Shown here piece after piece: positions 1 to 9,900 of a stretch of DNA of 64,000 nt. Under the pieces are notes generated by a model. It saw only the letters and a list, made by a program, of their open reading frames with translations. It was not told the DNA's origin and did not search any database. This stretch comes from Bradyrhizobium sp. BTAi1. GTDB lineage: Bacteria > Pseudomonadota > Alphaproteobacteria > Rhizobiales > Xanthobacteraceae. Positions within the stretch are counted from its first letter, which is position 1; the number at the start of each line of letters is the position of its first letter. The stretch covers positions 7,893,501-7,957,500 of the forward strand of contig NC_009485.1 of the NCBI RefSeq assembly GCF_000015165.1, read 5' to 3'. Position numbers and translations under genes: made by a program.

Positions 1-783
1 GAAGGCGGAGCAATGGCTGATATCGCCGTTCTGCCAGATCGCGATCTGCGCCAGCAGGTTGTTGGCGTCGCGATGCGCGAAGGCGGTGTCCCAGGTCGCA
101 GCAAGATAGTCCTCCTGCGCGGCGAAGCCCTGCTCGCGCCAGACCTCGTCGCGATAGAACTCATAGGACATCGCCCAGCCCGCATAGATGCGGCCCATCG
201 CGCGCAGGCCAGCCACGGGCTTGGCGACGAACCGGCCATTCTTGTAGGCGGGATCGGCGATCAGCGCCGCCTTCACCGCATCGAGGAACACATGATTGTA
301 AGGCGAGCAGCGCGCGCTGCCGCACACGACCGCGGCGCGCTCGACCATGTCCGGATGACAGGCGGCCCAATGATAGGCCTGCATGCCGCCCATCGACCAG
401 CCATAGACCAGCGCGATCCTGGTGATGCCGAACTGCTCCTCCACCAGCCGGCGCTGGATCGCGACGGCATCGTGATAGCTGATCGCAGGGAACGGCGCGT
501 CTGCAGGCGGCGTGTTGGAAGGCGATGAGGACAGGCCGTTGCCGAACAGGTTCGGGATGATGATGAAGTATCTGTCGGAGTCGAGAATGTCAGCGGGTCC
601 GACCAGCCACTCGGTGTCGACATGCTGGGCGCTGAACGACGTCGGATAGAGGATGACGTTATCCTTGGCCGCGTTCAGCGTGCCATAGGTCTTGTAGGCA
701 AGCCGCAGCGACGGAACCGTCGCGCCCGATTGCAGCACGACGTCGCCGGCTTCGAAGATTTGATAGTCCGCAACTGATGTCAT
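1..783 (-). CDS. MetX-like alpha/beta hydrolase (homoserine O-acetyltransferase family), 3' end off window
   Basis: The frame is open from an ATG at 783 down to base 1, giving 261 residues without a stop, so the C-terminus lies outside the window. The fold is that of the MetX/homoserine acetyltransferase branch of alpha/beta hydrolases: an early LAYKTYGTL segment, an IIIPNLFGNGLS segment and the nucleophile elbow GWSMGGMQAYHWA with the catalytic Ser. The family is usually 330-380 residues, so roughly 70-120 residues, including the catalytic His, are missing. Members can be true methionine-pathway transferases or hydrolases of unknown substrate; the GWSMGG elbow is common in the uncharacterised group, so I do not assign metX. 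Confidence 0.85.
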   Translation of the reverse strand, partial: MTSVADYQIFEAGDVVLQSGATVPSLRLAYKTYGTLNAAKDNVILYPTSFSAQHVDTEWLVGPADILDSDRYFIIIPNLFGNGLSSSPSNTPPADAPFPAISYHDAVAIQRRLVEEQFGITRIALVYGWSMGGMQAYHWAACHPDMVERAAVVCGSARCSPYNHVFLDAVKAALIADPAYKNGRFVAKPVAGLRAMGRIYAGWAMSYEFYRDEVWREQGFAAQEDYLAATWDTAFAHRDANNLLAQIAIWQNGDISHCSAF

Positions 784-1204
784 GCGCGCCGTTCCATGGA
801 GAAGCTGCAGCAAGCCTAGGTGATGCGCAGCCGGTTCACACGCCCATTTTTTGGCATGGCATGACCGCATGGTCGGCACGGCGGCCATGGCCGGGACGAA
901 TCGCTTCGCGTCGCCATGCGCTCGCGTTCCCGCGGTCGGTTGCGCCCGGGTGTTGCAGGATGGAACACCCTCGACAATGTGTCCCGGGCATCCACGTCCA
1001 TCGGCATCGCCGGGCGACGTGGATGGCCGGGACAAGCCCGGCCATGACGGAGGAATGCGTGCGCGATCACGCGGGCTGTGCGAGACAAGCTGTCGCCGCG
1101 ACGGCGAAACCCTGTGTTTCGCCACAGCCGGCTTGCAATCCGGTTCCACCCCTTCCAGCTGACAGCGGGACGCCGTATGACGGCACGACGGGATGGAACG
1201 AGAC
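784..1204. other. Intergenic region with palindromic repeat, no gene
   Basis: This 421-base gap separates two divergent genes. I see no coding frame with a ribosome-binding site. It contains the composite palindromic element listed at 981-1046 and a partial copy of the same motif near 885-900 (ATGGCCGGGAC). Confidence 0.6.
981..1046. repeat. Composite palindromic intergenic repeat
   Basis: Two nested inverted repeats are visible. The outer pair is GTCCCGGGCATCCACGTC (981-998) against GACGTGGATGGCCGGGAC (1016-1033), matching at 17 of 18 positions. The inner pair is ATGGCCGGG (1023-1031) and CCCGGCCAT (1037-1045) around a 5-base loop. This resembles the REP/BIME-like intergenic palindromes common in Bradyrhizobium-type genomes; copy number cannot be judged from one window. 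Confidence 0.65.
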
Positions 1205-2242
1205 ATGACCACAGCACTTGAATTCGGCCTGGACACTTTTGGCGACGTCACGCGGGGCGCTGATGGCGCGCTGGCCACGCATGCCCAGGTGATCCGTGAC
1301 GTGGTCGAGGAGGCGGTGCTGGCCGACGAGCTCGGGCTCGATTTCATCGGGCTCGGCGAGCACCACCGCGGCGACTTCGCGATCTCGGCGCCTGAGGTGG
1401 CGCTGGCGGCGATCGCGGCGCGCACCACGAAGATCAAGCTCGGCTCGGCGGTGACGGTGCTCAGCTCCGACGATCCGATCCGCGTGTTTCAACGCTTCGC
1501 CACGCTCGACGCGGTGTCGAACGGCCGCGCCGAGGTCATCCTCGGCCGCGGCTCCTTCACCGAATCCTTTCCGCTGTTCGGCTTCGACCTGAAGGACTAC
1601 GAAGCGCTGTTCGAGGAGAAGCTCGATTTGTTCGTCAGCCTGCTGCCGCAGCAGCCGCTCACCTGGCAGGGCAATCTGCGGCCGCCGCTGCGCGAACAGC
1701 TGGTCTATCCGCCCGTCGAGCATGGCCGGCTGAAGGCCTGGATCGGCGTCGGCGGCAGCCCGGAGTCCGTCGTGCGCGCCGCGCATTACGAGCTGCCGCT
1801 GATGCTCGCGATCATCGGCGGTGACCCGAAGCGGTTCGCGCCCTATGTCGAGCTGTATCACCGCGCGATCAAGCAGTTCGGCCGCGACTTGAAGCCGATC
1901 GGCGTGCATTCGCCGGGCTATGTCGCCGACACCGACGAACAGGCGCGCGCGGAGCTGTGGCCTGACTACAAGACCATGCGCGACCGCATCGGCCGCGAGC
2001 GCGGCTGGCCGCCGATGGGCCGTGACGAATTCGTTCAGGAGGCCGATCACGGCTCGCTGTATGTGGGGTCGCCAGAGACGGTGGCGCAGAAGATCGCTGC
2101 GACGATCAAGGCCCTCGGCCTGTCGCGCTTCCAGCTGAAATACTCCGCCGGCCCGCTGCCGCATGCCAAGCTGATGCGCAGCATCGAGCTGTATGGCCGG
2201 GAGGTGGTGCCGCGGGTGCGGGAGTTGGTGGCGGCGGGGTAG
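1205..2242 (+). CDS. LLM class flavin-dependent oxidoreductase
   Basis: A 345-residue luciferase-like (bacterial luciferase / F420-LLM superfamily) TIM-barrel protein. The diagnostic features are the N-terminal LEFGLDTFGD strand, GLGEHHRGDF following strand 2, the TTKIKLGSAVTVLSSDDPIRVFQRFATLD segment, and RAEVILGRGSFTESFPLFG. Members bind FMN or F420 and oxidise small organic substrates; the substrate is unknown here. I start at the ATG at 1205 (GGAACGAG just upstream); an in-frame ATG at 1193 would add four residues. It stands alone, convergent with the TPR gene downstream. Confidence 0.9.
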   Translation: MTTALEFGLDTFGDVTRGADGALATHAQVIRDVVEEAVLADELGLDFIGLGEHHRGDFAISAPEVALAAIAARTTKIKLGSAVTVLSSDDPIRVFQRFATLDAVSNGRAEVILGRGSFTESFPLFGFDLKDYEALFEEKLDLFVSLLPQQPLTWQGNLRPPLREQLVYPPVEHGRLKAWIGVGGSPESVVRAAHYELPLMLAIIGGDPKRFAPYVELYHRAIKQFGRDLKPIGVHSPGYVADTDEQARAELWPDYKTMRDRIGRERGWPPMGRDEFVQEADHGSLYVGSPETVAQKIAATIKALGLSRFQLKYSAGPLPHAKLMRSIELYGREVVPRVRELVAAG

Positions 2243-2283
2243 GGCCGGCCGCGGCCCCGCGTTGCTGTCGACAGCAAGCCAGC

Positions 2284-2304
2284 ACGAACATTCAACGTGT
2301 TCGT
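2284..2304. terminator. Possible hairpin between convergent genes
   Basis: ACGAACA and TGTTCGT form a 7-bp stem with a 7-base loop, 42 bases after the stop of the LLM gene and in the gap between two convergent genes. There is no clear T-tract, so termination is only suggested by position. Confidence 0.3.
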
Positions 2305-2455
2305 TATCGAGAAGGGAAAGCCGATCACGCAGCCCGTGCAGAGGTGAGAAGACCACGGCACAGCGTGACCACGTCCGCCGGATCGAACGCAGGGGACTGG
2401 ACTGCAAGCAGAGCGGCTTCGCGAGGGCGCCGTCCCAGCAAGGTCTTCGATCTCA

Positions 2456-4567
2456 TCAACTCGGCATCGATTCAGGCAGCAACAACCCGCGCTCCCCCGC
2501 GGCCACCCGCGCCAGCTCGGCCGCCGTCCGCGCCAGCACGCCGTCCCAGGCCATCGGCCGCTCCTGCCGGAACAGCCGCATGGTTGGATACCAGGGGGTG
2601 TCGGCGCGGTCGCGCAGCCAGCGCCAGTCAAGCGCATAGGGCAGCAGCATCCACACCGGGCGGCCCAGCGCACCGGCGAGATGCGCGACCGACGTATCGA
2701 CGGAAATGACGAGGTCGAGCGCCGAGACGGCCGCAGCCGTCTCGGCGAAATCCTTCAGCAGTGGCGCGAAGTCGATGATGTCGCTGCCGAGATCGAGCAG
2801 CGTGGGCGCATCGTCGGGCCGCGGCTCCTTCTGCAGAGAGTAGAGCTGCACGCCGGGCATCAGCAGCCGCGGCAGCACGTCGCGCGCAGCGAGCGAACGC
2901 TGGCGGTCGCCCTTGTGCCGGGGATTGCCGGCCCAGACCACGCCGACCTTCAACTGCGGCGCGCGGCCGAGCACGTTGCGCCACGCCGCCATCTTGATCG
3001 GATCGGCGGTCAGATAGGGCACATCGGCCGGGATCGTCTCCAGCGTGGTGCCGAAGATGCGCGGCAGGTCCATCAGCGGCAGCTGCAGATCGCATGGCGG
3101 CAGCGTCTCGCCGCGCGCCAGCACGGTGACGCCCTCCAGGCAGCGCAGCAGCGGCGCAATCGCCGGCTGCACCTGCAACACGACCGAACCGCCCATTCGC
3201 TTGACGCGATCGATGTAGCGGACGAACTGCAGCGCATCGCCAATGCCGTATTCGGCAAACAGCAGCAGCGTCCGTCCCTCAAGCGGCTCGCCCTGCCATT
3301 CCGGCACATCGAAGCGCGGCATGCCCGCGGCGAGGTCCGGACAGTCGCGGCCCCAGCGATGCTCGGCAAAGCCGTTCGGCAGGTCGCCGCACATCAGCAG
3401 GAAATGCGCGTGGTTGTAGCGGGCGAGCGCATTGTCGGGCGCCAGCGCGACGGCGCGATGCGAGGCGGCCAGCGCGGCGTCGATGTCGCCGGCATTGCGC
3501 AGCGCCACCGCGAGATTAGCATGGCCCTTGGCATAGGCCGGGTCGGCGGCAATGGCGCGACGATGCGCCGACACGGCCGCGTCGATCTCGCCGCGCTTCT
3601 CATGGATGATCCCGAGATTGGTGTGCGCCGGAGCGTGGTCGGGCTGCAGCGCCAGCGCGTGCTCGCAAGCCGCGGCGGCGGCCTCGAGCTGGCCGGCGCC
3701 GCACAGGCAGGCGGCGAGATTGGAAAGCACGACGACATCGGTCGGGTCGAGCGCGACCGCGCGGCGATAGGCATCGATCGCCTCGGTCGCGCGTCCAGCC
3801 TCGTGCAGCGCATGGCCAAGCAGCCGCGCGGCGTTGGCGTCGTCGGGGGCGAGCTCGGCGGCCAAGCGATAATGACGCGCGGCATCGGCGAAGGCCCGCT
3901 GCTTGTAGAGCACGTCGCCGAGACTGACATGAAGGCCGGCATCAGCCGGCTGCGCGGCCAGCGCCTGCCGATAGGCAGGTACGGCCGCATCGTAGCGGCC
4001 CTGGTCGGCCAGCACATGCGCGAGCGCCCGCCAGCCATCGGGATGGGCCGGATCGTGGTCGAGCAGCGCACGATAGGCGGCTTCGGCCTCGGCGAGCCGT
4101 CCCTGACGGGTCAAAGCGAGCGCAAGATTCCAGCGCGCATGCGACAGCGCGGGATCGAGCGCCAGCGCGCGGCGATAGGCGGCCTCGGCCTCAGCGAAGC
4201 GCGACAGCGCGAGCAGCGCGGTGCCGAGCTTGCTGTGGATGCTGGCATCCCGCGGCCGCAGCGCGGCGGCGCGCGCAAACGCATCGGCCGCGCCGTGGCG
4301 CTCACCCTTGACCGCGAGCGCATCGCCGAGCGTCACATAGGCCGGCGCGTGGCCGGGATCATGCGCAAACAAACGGCCCAGCAGCGCCGCGCCCTCGGAC
4401 ATGCGGCCGTCGGCGAAAGCAAGGATCGCCGAGAGATGCAACGCCGGCAGATGATCCGACTGACGATCGAGAATGTCGCGACAGAGCGCCTGCGCGGGCT
4501 CAGACCGCCCTGCATTGTAGTGATCAGCCGCCTCGATCAGCAACCGGTTGACAACCGCTCCCCCCAT
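2456..4567 (-). CDS. TPR-repeat protein with glycosyltransferase-9-like C-terminal domain
   Basis: A 703-residue protein. Residues about 10-430 are a run of tandem tetratricopeptide repeats recognisable by the recurring A-x-YRRAL-LDP spacing of 34 residues. Residues about 460-703 form a GT9/heptosyltransferase-like domain with EYGIGDALQFVRY, KVGVVWAGNPRHKGDRQRS and DTSVAHLAGALGRPVW, the last resembling the donor-site segment of that fold. This TPR-GT architecture is frequent in rhizobia and is thought to act in protein or polysaccharide glycosylation; no acceptor can be named. The ATG at 4567 is chosen because GGGAGG lies 8-13 bases upstream; 59 more residues in frame upstream have no family character. 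Confidence 0.85.
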   Translation of the reverse strand: MGGAVVNRLLIEAADHYNAGRSEPAQALCRDILDRQSDHLPALHLSAILAFADGRMSEGAALLGRLFAHDPGHAPAYVTLGDALAVKGERHGAADAFARAAALRPRDASIHSKLGTALLALSRFAEAEAAYRRALALDPALSHARWNLALALTRQGRLAEAEAAYRALLDHDPAHPDGWRALAHVLADQGRYDAAVPAYRQALAAQPADAGLHVSLGDVLYKQRAFADAARHYRLAAELAPDDANAARLLGHALHEAGRATEAIDAYRRAVALDPTDVVVLSNLAACLCGAGQLEAAAAACEHALALQPDHAPAHTNLGIIHEKRGEIDAAVSAHRRAIAADPAYAKGHANLAVALRNAGDIDAALAASHRAVALAPDNALARYNHAHFLLMCGDLPNGFAEHRWGRDCPDLAAGMPRFDVPEWQGEPLEGRTLLLFAEYGIGDALQFVRYIDRVKRMGGSVVLQVQPAIAPLLRCLEGVTVLARGETLPPCDLQLPLMDLPRIFGTTLETIPADVPYLTADPIKMAAWRNVLGRAPQLKVGVVWAGNPRHKGDRQRSLAARDVLPRLLMPGVQLYSLQKEPRPDDAPTLLDLGSDIIDFAPLLKDFAETAAAVSALDLVISVDTSVAHLAGALGRPVWMLLPYALDWRWLRDRADTPWYPTMRLFRQERPMAWDGVLARTAAELARVAAGERGLLLPESMPS

Positions 4568-4738
4568 GACGACCCCGCCTCCCGCATTCTGATGAGAGTT
4601 GAACGTGCGGCCGGGCCATTTCAGGCGCGGAAGCGCGATGCAGCGGCGCCCGGGAGCGTGCGTCCGGCGGCGTCCGACTCCCGGAAGAAAGCCGCGGTGG
4701 CGGACAACGGCCCGCTCTCGGAGGTCACGCGATGCCTG

Positions 4739-4762
4739 GATCATGATGCACCCATCATGATC
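4739..4762. promoter_or_regulatory. Perfect 10-bp dyad upstream of TPR gene
   Basis: GATCATGATG (4739-4748) and CATCATGATC (4753-4762) are a perfect inverted repeat with a 4-base spacer, about 170 bases upstream of the TPR gene start and 65 bases after the stop of the next upstream gene. With no T-tract on either side it is better explained as an operator or an RNA hairpin than an intrinsic terminator. Confidence 0.4.
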
Positions 4763-4826
4763 TTAGCTCATTGCTCAGACGTGACCTTTTCGGATAACCG
4801 GCTTCCACCTTCCCATATGAAGCTCT

Positions 4827-5840
4827 TTAGAGGAGCGCCGTGTCGAACGACAGCGCGTGATCGAGATAATAGACGAGCAGCGTCGCGGCCAGCGATGCGC
4901 ATAGCGCAATAGGTGCAAGCCATGGCACACGCCGATCACGTGCATAGGCCTTGCCGTCGCAGGCGATGGCGAACAAGGCAGCGATGATGGCCGAATGTCC
5001 GACCGCATCGATCTTTCCGAACTCGAAACACGCGGCGATGAACGCCACGACCAGGATGGCGGCTGAGCAGCGCCGGATCAGCGGCGTCCAAAGCAGCGCA
5101 AAGGCAAGGGTGAACTCCACCATTCCGGCCGCGCGCATATAGAACTCGCTGTCGAAACCGAGCGTGATGATGGAGTGCTCGATGAGAATCGGGAAGCTCC
5201 ATTGCGGGTAGGCCCATTTTTCCACGGAGGCCCACATCAAAGTCAGCGCGGTCGCATATCGCAGCACGTCGATCGGACTGACTCCGAACAATGAGTTCTT
5301 CTGCAGGCCGACCAGCGCGAGATAGGCGGCGAGGCCGAGGAAGATCGGATAATCCATCAGGTGGAAGACGCCATAATTGCTGACCGCAATCCCGAACAGC
5401 ACGACGATTCCCGCGGCCGAGAGCGGCAGCGTCTGCCGCCACAACATTCCGGCAGCAATAGCGAATTGCAGCACGGCGACCTGCGGCGCCGTCGTCTTCA
5501 GTTCGGGCGTCAACAGGAAACCGCCCAAAATGCCAATGGAGATGAAGAAGAAGCCGCAGATCGCACGGATCATTTCTTCGGTCCGCAGCCGCAGCGGCAT
5601 GGTGACGTGGTCGAATGCACGGGTGGCCGCATGCCCCAGCGCAGTCGGTTCGGCCAAGCAGGCCATCAGCACGGAAAAGGCGGCCAGGCTGAGAAGCAGC
5701 TCAAAGTCCAGACACAGCACGTTTTCGAGCGTCCTCGGCTGTGCCGCAACGTCGAAAGCACAGAACCATTTCACATGGGCGTCGGCCGGCCGTGCATTCA
5801 TCGTGGAAAGCAGGGCCGCTTCGATGAGCGTGGCAAACAT
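4827..5840 (-). CDS. Polytopic membrane protein, possibly DoxX-like
   Basis: A roughly 337-residue protein with about eight to ten hydrophobic helices, for example LLLSLAAFSVLMACLA, ICGFFFISIGILGGFLL, ILVVAFIAACFEFG and LAPIALCASLAATLLVYY. The segment LMWASVEKWAYPQWSFPIL followed by a membrane helix is reminiscent of the DoxX/quinol-oxidase-subunit family, but I cannot confirm it. The start is uncertain: the ATG at 5840 gives a hydrophobic N-terminus but has no strong ribosome-binding site; in-frame starts up to 6065 exist and would add up to 75 poorly conserved-looking residues. Function unknown. Confidence 0.6.
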   Translation of the reverse strand: MFATLIEAALLSTMNARPADAHVKWFCAFDVAAQPRTLENVLCLDFELLLSLAAFSVLMACLAEPTALGHAATRAFDHVTMPLRLRTEEMIRAICGFFFISIGILGGFLLTPELKTTAPQVAVLQFAIAAGMLWRQTLPLSAAGIVVLFGIAVSNYGVFHLMDYPIFLGLAAYLALVGLQKNSLFGVSPIDVLRYATALTLMWASVEKWAYPQWSFPILIEHSIITLGFDSEFYMRAAGMVEFTLAFALLWTPLIRRCSAAILVVAFIAACFEFGKIDAVGHSAIIAALFAIACDGKAYARDRRVPWLAPIALCASLAATLLVYYLDHALSFDTALL

Positions 5841-6974
5841 CGGGCTCGCGGAACAGGCCGCTCGACAGAGCGGAGCGAACAAGGCCCTTGCCTGACGTCT
5901 TTGCGCCAGCCCCCGCCCGTCATGGGCTTTTGAGAACTCACCGGCCCCGTCTGGGCTCGGCAAAACCGATCCACGGCAATCAATCAAGTCTGACATTCGC
6001 ATCGCGATCCGTTCCCCAACCACTCTGTTGAACGGCTCCCGGCAGCCGGCAGGTCGCGAACTCACCGTCGATGATCACGTCTTAGAGCTGGGTTCGCTGC
6101 ACTGCGGCAGTATCGTAATACCTGGGTTCCCGAAGGATCAAGACGAATCCATTCAAGGATGCTTTTATTATACTACTCGCTTTAAGATAAGCGACGTATC
6201 GCCCGGTTGCGGCCGGCGCAGTGTCTGTAGCAACCGCCCGCTGTCGCTGGCGAACAACGCGGACGAAGCCGCTAAGAATGATGCATATCAGCCAATCAGG
6301 ACCGGATGCACTGCCAAACTGTGCAGCCAGGATTTAGGCAACATCTCCCCGGCGTATACGAAAGCGAAATGACGCAGTCCGCTTGAGCAATGTACTCAAC
6401 TCGGAACGCGCAAATCGGACAGGCACGATCGAGCACGTTGGACGTCGGGTGGTGATCCGGCCAAGACTCGAACACACCATTCGTGGTTCAGGGCCCGATA
6501 CCTGGTGCGAACGCGCCGTGTGTCTCTGAGGCAGTAGGCGCACCTATTGCCCGACGACGCCTCTCCGGCGCGCATTCCGATGCAGGAGCAAGCAGGCGGT
6601 GTGGCGACGCCCGACCAGACGTCGAAGCGATCCTCTGGGACGACCCGTCCTGGCCGCTGAGTTCGGTGTCGGCCGAAAGCGCTTCCCATCCGGCCGCGCG
6701 CAACCGACACACCAAATCAGCGAAACGACCCGCGTTACACCAATTTCGTTGCAATAATCGCGCTGCGCGGCTTCGAGGCCACCGCGATTCACCTTGGATT
6801 GTGTGCCTTTCCGACGACAGAGACCAAGGAATGGACGTCGCTAACAGTCCGTTAAGAATCTGAAACAAACGGTAAATAGTGACGGCGGCGGGGCAAAACG
6901 TCGCAGGATTTGCGGCTGGTCCTCGCCGGGCGCCCGCGCCCGGCATCGATCTCGTGTGTCTGGAGACCGTTGCA
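5841..6974. other. Gene-poor 1.1-kb stretch
   Basis: No frame here carries a recognisable protein family, and short frames on both strands have erratic composition, including low-GC segments near 6160-6190 that are unlike the surrounding genes. A small dyad TCGCTT-6-AAGCGA lies at 6177-6194, and a tRNA 3'-end-like fragment lies at 6450-6475. The last part must contain the promoter and leader of the autotransporter gene. The composition suggests a decayed insertion, but no transposase or integrase remnant is recognisable. Confidence 0.5.
6450..6475 (-). tRNA. tRNA 3'-end-like fragment (remnant)
   Basis: Read on the minus strand the fragment has a T-loop GTTCGAGTC, an acceptor-like CCGGATC, a discriminator base and CCA. 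It matches the last 26 bases of the tRNA-Arg at 11472-11548 at about 21 positions. The T stem is mispaired and no matching 5' half is present within 80 bases, so it is not a functional tRNA. Such fragments are typical scars of tRNA-targeted integration, but chance similarity is possible. Confidence 0.35.
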
Positions 6975-9900
6975 ATGTCGTCGTCTGCGTATCTGAAGGT
7001 CTGGAAATATGCCGCGCTGGGCTCGGCGCTGCTGCCCATCGCCGCAAAGGCCGGCGACATCCCGACCACGCCCCCGGTGAACTTCACCAATTCCAGCACC
7101 GCGACGGTCGGCTCGACCATGGTCAACGTGGTCGATGCCTATACCAACCTGATGCTGAACGATCCGAAGCTGACCAACGGCACAGGCGTCATGGAGCAGA
7201 ACCTCGCGACCGTGATCCGCATGACCAATGCGCGCACGGCGGCGCAGACCCTGGAGGCGATCCATGACGACCGCACCAGCCAGCAATACAGCGTGCTGAA
7301 CGGCCTCGGCGTTCTCACCGGCTATTTCATGACTGGCACCGGCGCATCCGCCAGCACCACCCCGACCAGCCTGACGCCGACCACCTACGCGCCGTACACG
7401 CTGCAGAACTTCCAGTCCAACATCAACTATCTGAACAGCGCGAGCTGGGGCGCCACCAGCTTCGGCAACGGCACAGCAACGCCGCTCGCCTCCGCCGTCA
7501 ACTTCGTCAACAATGTCGTGCGCGCCAACTCGTCGACCGAGCCTTCCAAGCGCACTTTCGAGCGCTACATGGGCTCGACCGCGCCGGTCACCACCCCGTC
7601 CGCCTTGGGTGCATCGGTCAACCAGACCACGGTGAGTCCGCTCGCGGCGGCGTTCAGCAACTACAACGCCACCACCAAGACCGGGCTCTCCACCGCCGAC
7701 ACCGCCAACATCGTCGTCCCTTCCTATTACGGCAATCTCACGGTGCCTGCGGTCTATGGCAACGTGACCAATTGGGTGCGCGGATTCACCGTGACCCAGG
7801 CGATGATCGACGCGCAGAACGTGGCGAACGGCACCAGCCTCGGCTATCTCACCGTGCCGAATGTCGGCACCATCGTGAACGGCGTGCTGCAGCCGACTCA
7901 GTTCAATGTCGGCGACTACGTGCCCGGCGTCGGCGCGTCGGCGCGGCCCTACCGGCTGTCGACCGACGTCAACGTGCCCACGCCGTTGCTGCAGATCATC
8001 AACAGCACCAACCCCTATGCCGATGGCGGCTTCATCAGCGGCCACACCAATTCCGGCTACACGCAGGCGCTCGGGCTCGCCTTCCTGGTGCCGCAGGAAT
8101 ATCAGAGCCTGCTGGCGCGCGCGGCCGATCTCGGCAACAACCGCATTCTCGCCGGCATGCACTCGCCGCTCGACGTGATCGGCGGCCGCATGTTCGCGAC
8201 CGCGGTCGCCGCGACCAACATCTATAATTCGCTGTATGATGCCAACGGCAACCGGCTGGATTGGACCAATCCCGCCAATGCCAGCGCCTATGCTGTGTAC
8301 CAGGCCTATACCCAGACGCAGTCCTACCTGTCGCAATCCTGCGGCACGGTCAGCGTGCAGGCCTGCATCCTTCAGAGCCAGGGCGGCGCGGCGGCGATCG
8401 CGGCATCCTCGAAGGACGTGAATCTCAGCAACGCTGATCCGTCGAGCTACACCTATCGCATGACCTATGGGATGCAGCTCGCCGGCGCCAGCACGACCTT
8501 GCCGGAGACCGTGCCGGTGCAGGCGCAGGTGCTGCTGCTGACGCGCTTTCCCTATCTGAGCGACGCACAGCGCACCGAAATCCTGCGCACGACGGCGCTG
8601 CCGTCCGGCTACGCTCTGCTGGACGGCAACACCTGGGACGGCTGGGGCCGCATCAACCTCTACAAGGCAGCCTATGGCTATGGCGCGTTCGACAGCGCCG
8701 TCACCGTCAGCATGGACGCGGCGCAGGGCGGCTACAACGCCTTCGACATTTGGAGCAACGATATCTCGGGGGCGGGATCTCTGACCAAGAGCGGCTCCGG
8801 CACGCTCGTGCTCGCCGGCGCCAACAGCTATAGCGGCGGCACCACCGTCAACGGCGGCACGCTGGTCGTCGCGGCCGGCGCCACGGTCACGAGCCCGGTC
8901 ACCGTCAATGCGGGCGGCACACTGAGTGGCCTCGGCACGGTCGGCGACGTCAGCGTCGCCGGCACCTTGGCGCCGGGCTACCAGGCGGTCACCGGCCTCA
9001 CCGGCCAAGCCGGCAAGCTCAACGTGCTCGGCAGCCTCGCCTTCACCAGCGGCGCGACCTACGCGCTGCAGCTCACGCCCGGCAGCTTCAGCACCACGAG
9101 CGTCTCCGGCACGGCGACGTTGGCGGGCCAGGTCACGGCGACATTCGCCGGCGGCATCTACGCGGCCGGCAGCAGACTCGCGATCGTCTCGAGCGGCCGC
9201 GGCGTGAGCGGCCGCTTCGCGGGCTTGAGCACCACGATGACCGGCCCCACCAACGTGGCGCCGAGCCTGAGCTATGACGGCCAGAACGCCTATCTCACGC
9301 TGAACCAGGCGGCGCTGCCGTCGCTGCCGGCGACCGGCGTGAATGGCAATGGGCAGCAGATCTATGCTGCGCTCAACAACGCGGTCAGCAAAGGCGGCAC
9401 GCTGCCGGTGTCGCTGCAGTCGATCTACTTCCAGAATGCCGCAGGCGTTGGGGCCGTCTTCAATCAGCTCGCAAGCCAGAGCGCGCCGGCCGCGACCCAG
9501 AGCCTCGGCCAGAGCATGACCGGCTTCATGACCACGGTGCTCGATTTCGGCAGCGGCGGCCGCGCCGGCGGCTTCGCATCGACCGGCAGCTCGCCGATGA
9601 TGGCCTATGCGGACGCAACCGGCGGCCCGAGCACGAAGGCGGCGAAGATGTTCGCCAAGGCGATGCCGGCGGAGCCGGGCTGGGCGGTGTGGGGGTCGGC
9701 GTTCGGCGGCGGCGGCCATATCGGCGGCGACACAGCGGCAGGCAGCCAGGACGTCTCGTCGCGAATCTATGGCTTGGCAACCGGCGCCGATTATCGGCTG
9801 GCGCCGGACATGACCGTCGGCTTCGCGCTGTCGGGCGGCCAGACCAGCTTCAACGTCGCGCAAGGCGGCGGCTATGGCAGCTCGGATTTCATCCAGGCGG

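Noticed and set aside
1067..2407. 446-residue minus-strand frame covering the LLM gene
   Set aside because: Shadow of the LLM reading frame; no motif recognised.
2681..4912. Antisense frame of 743 residues over the TPR gene
   Set aside because: Arg/Gln-rich with no family features; the sense protein has regular TPR repeats and a ribosome-binding site.
6028..6372. 114-residue plus-strand frame
   Set aside because: No ribosome-binding site, no family similarity and mixed composition; it may be non-coding sequence in a decayed region.
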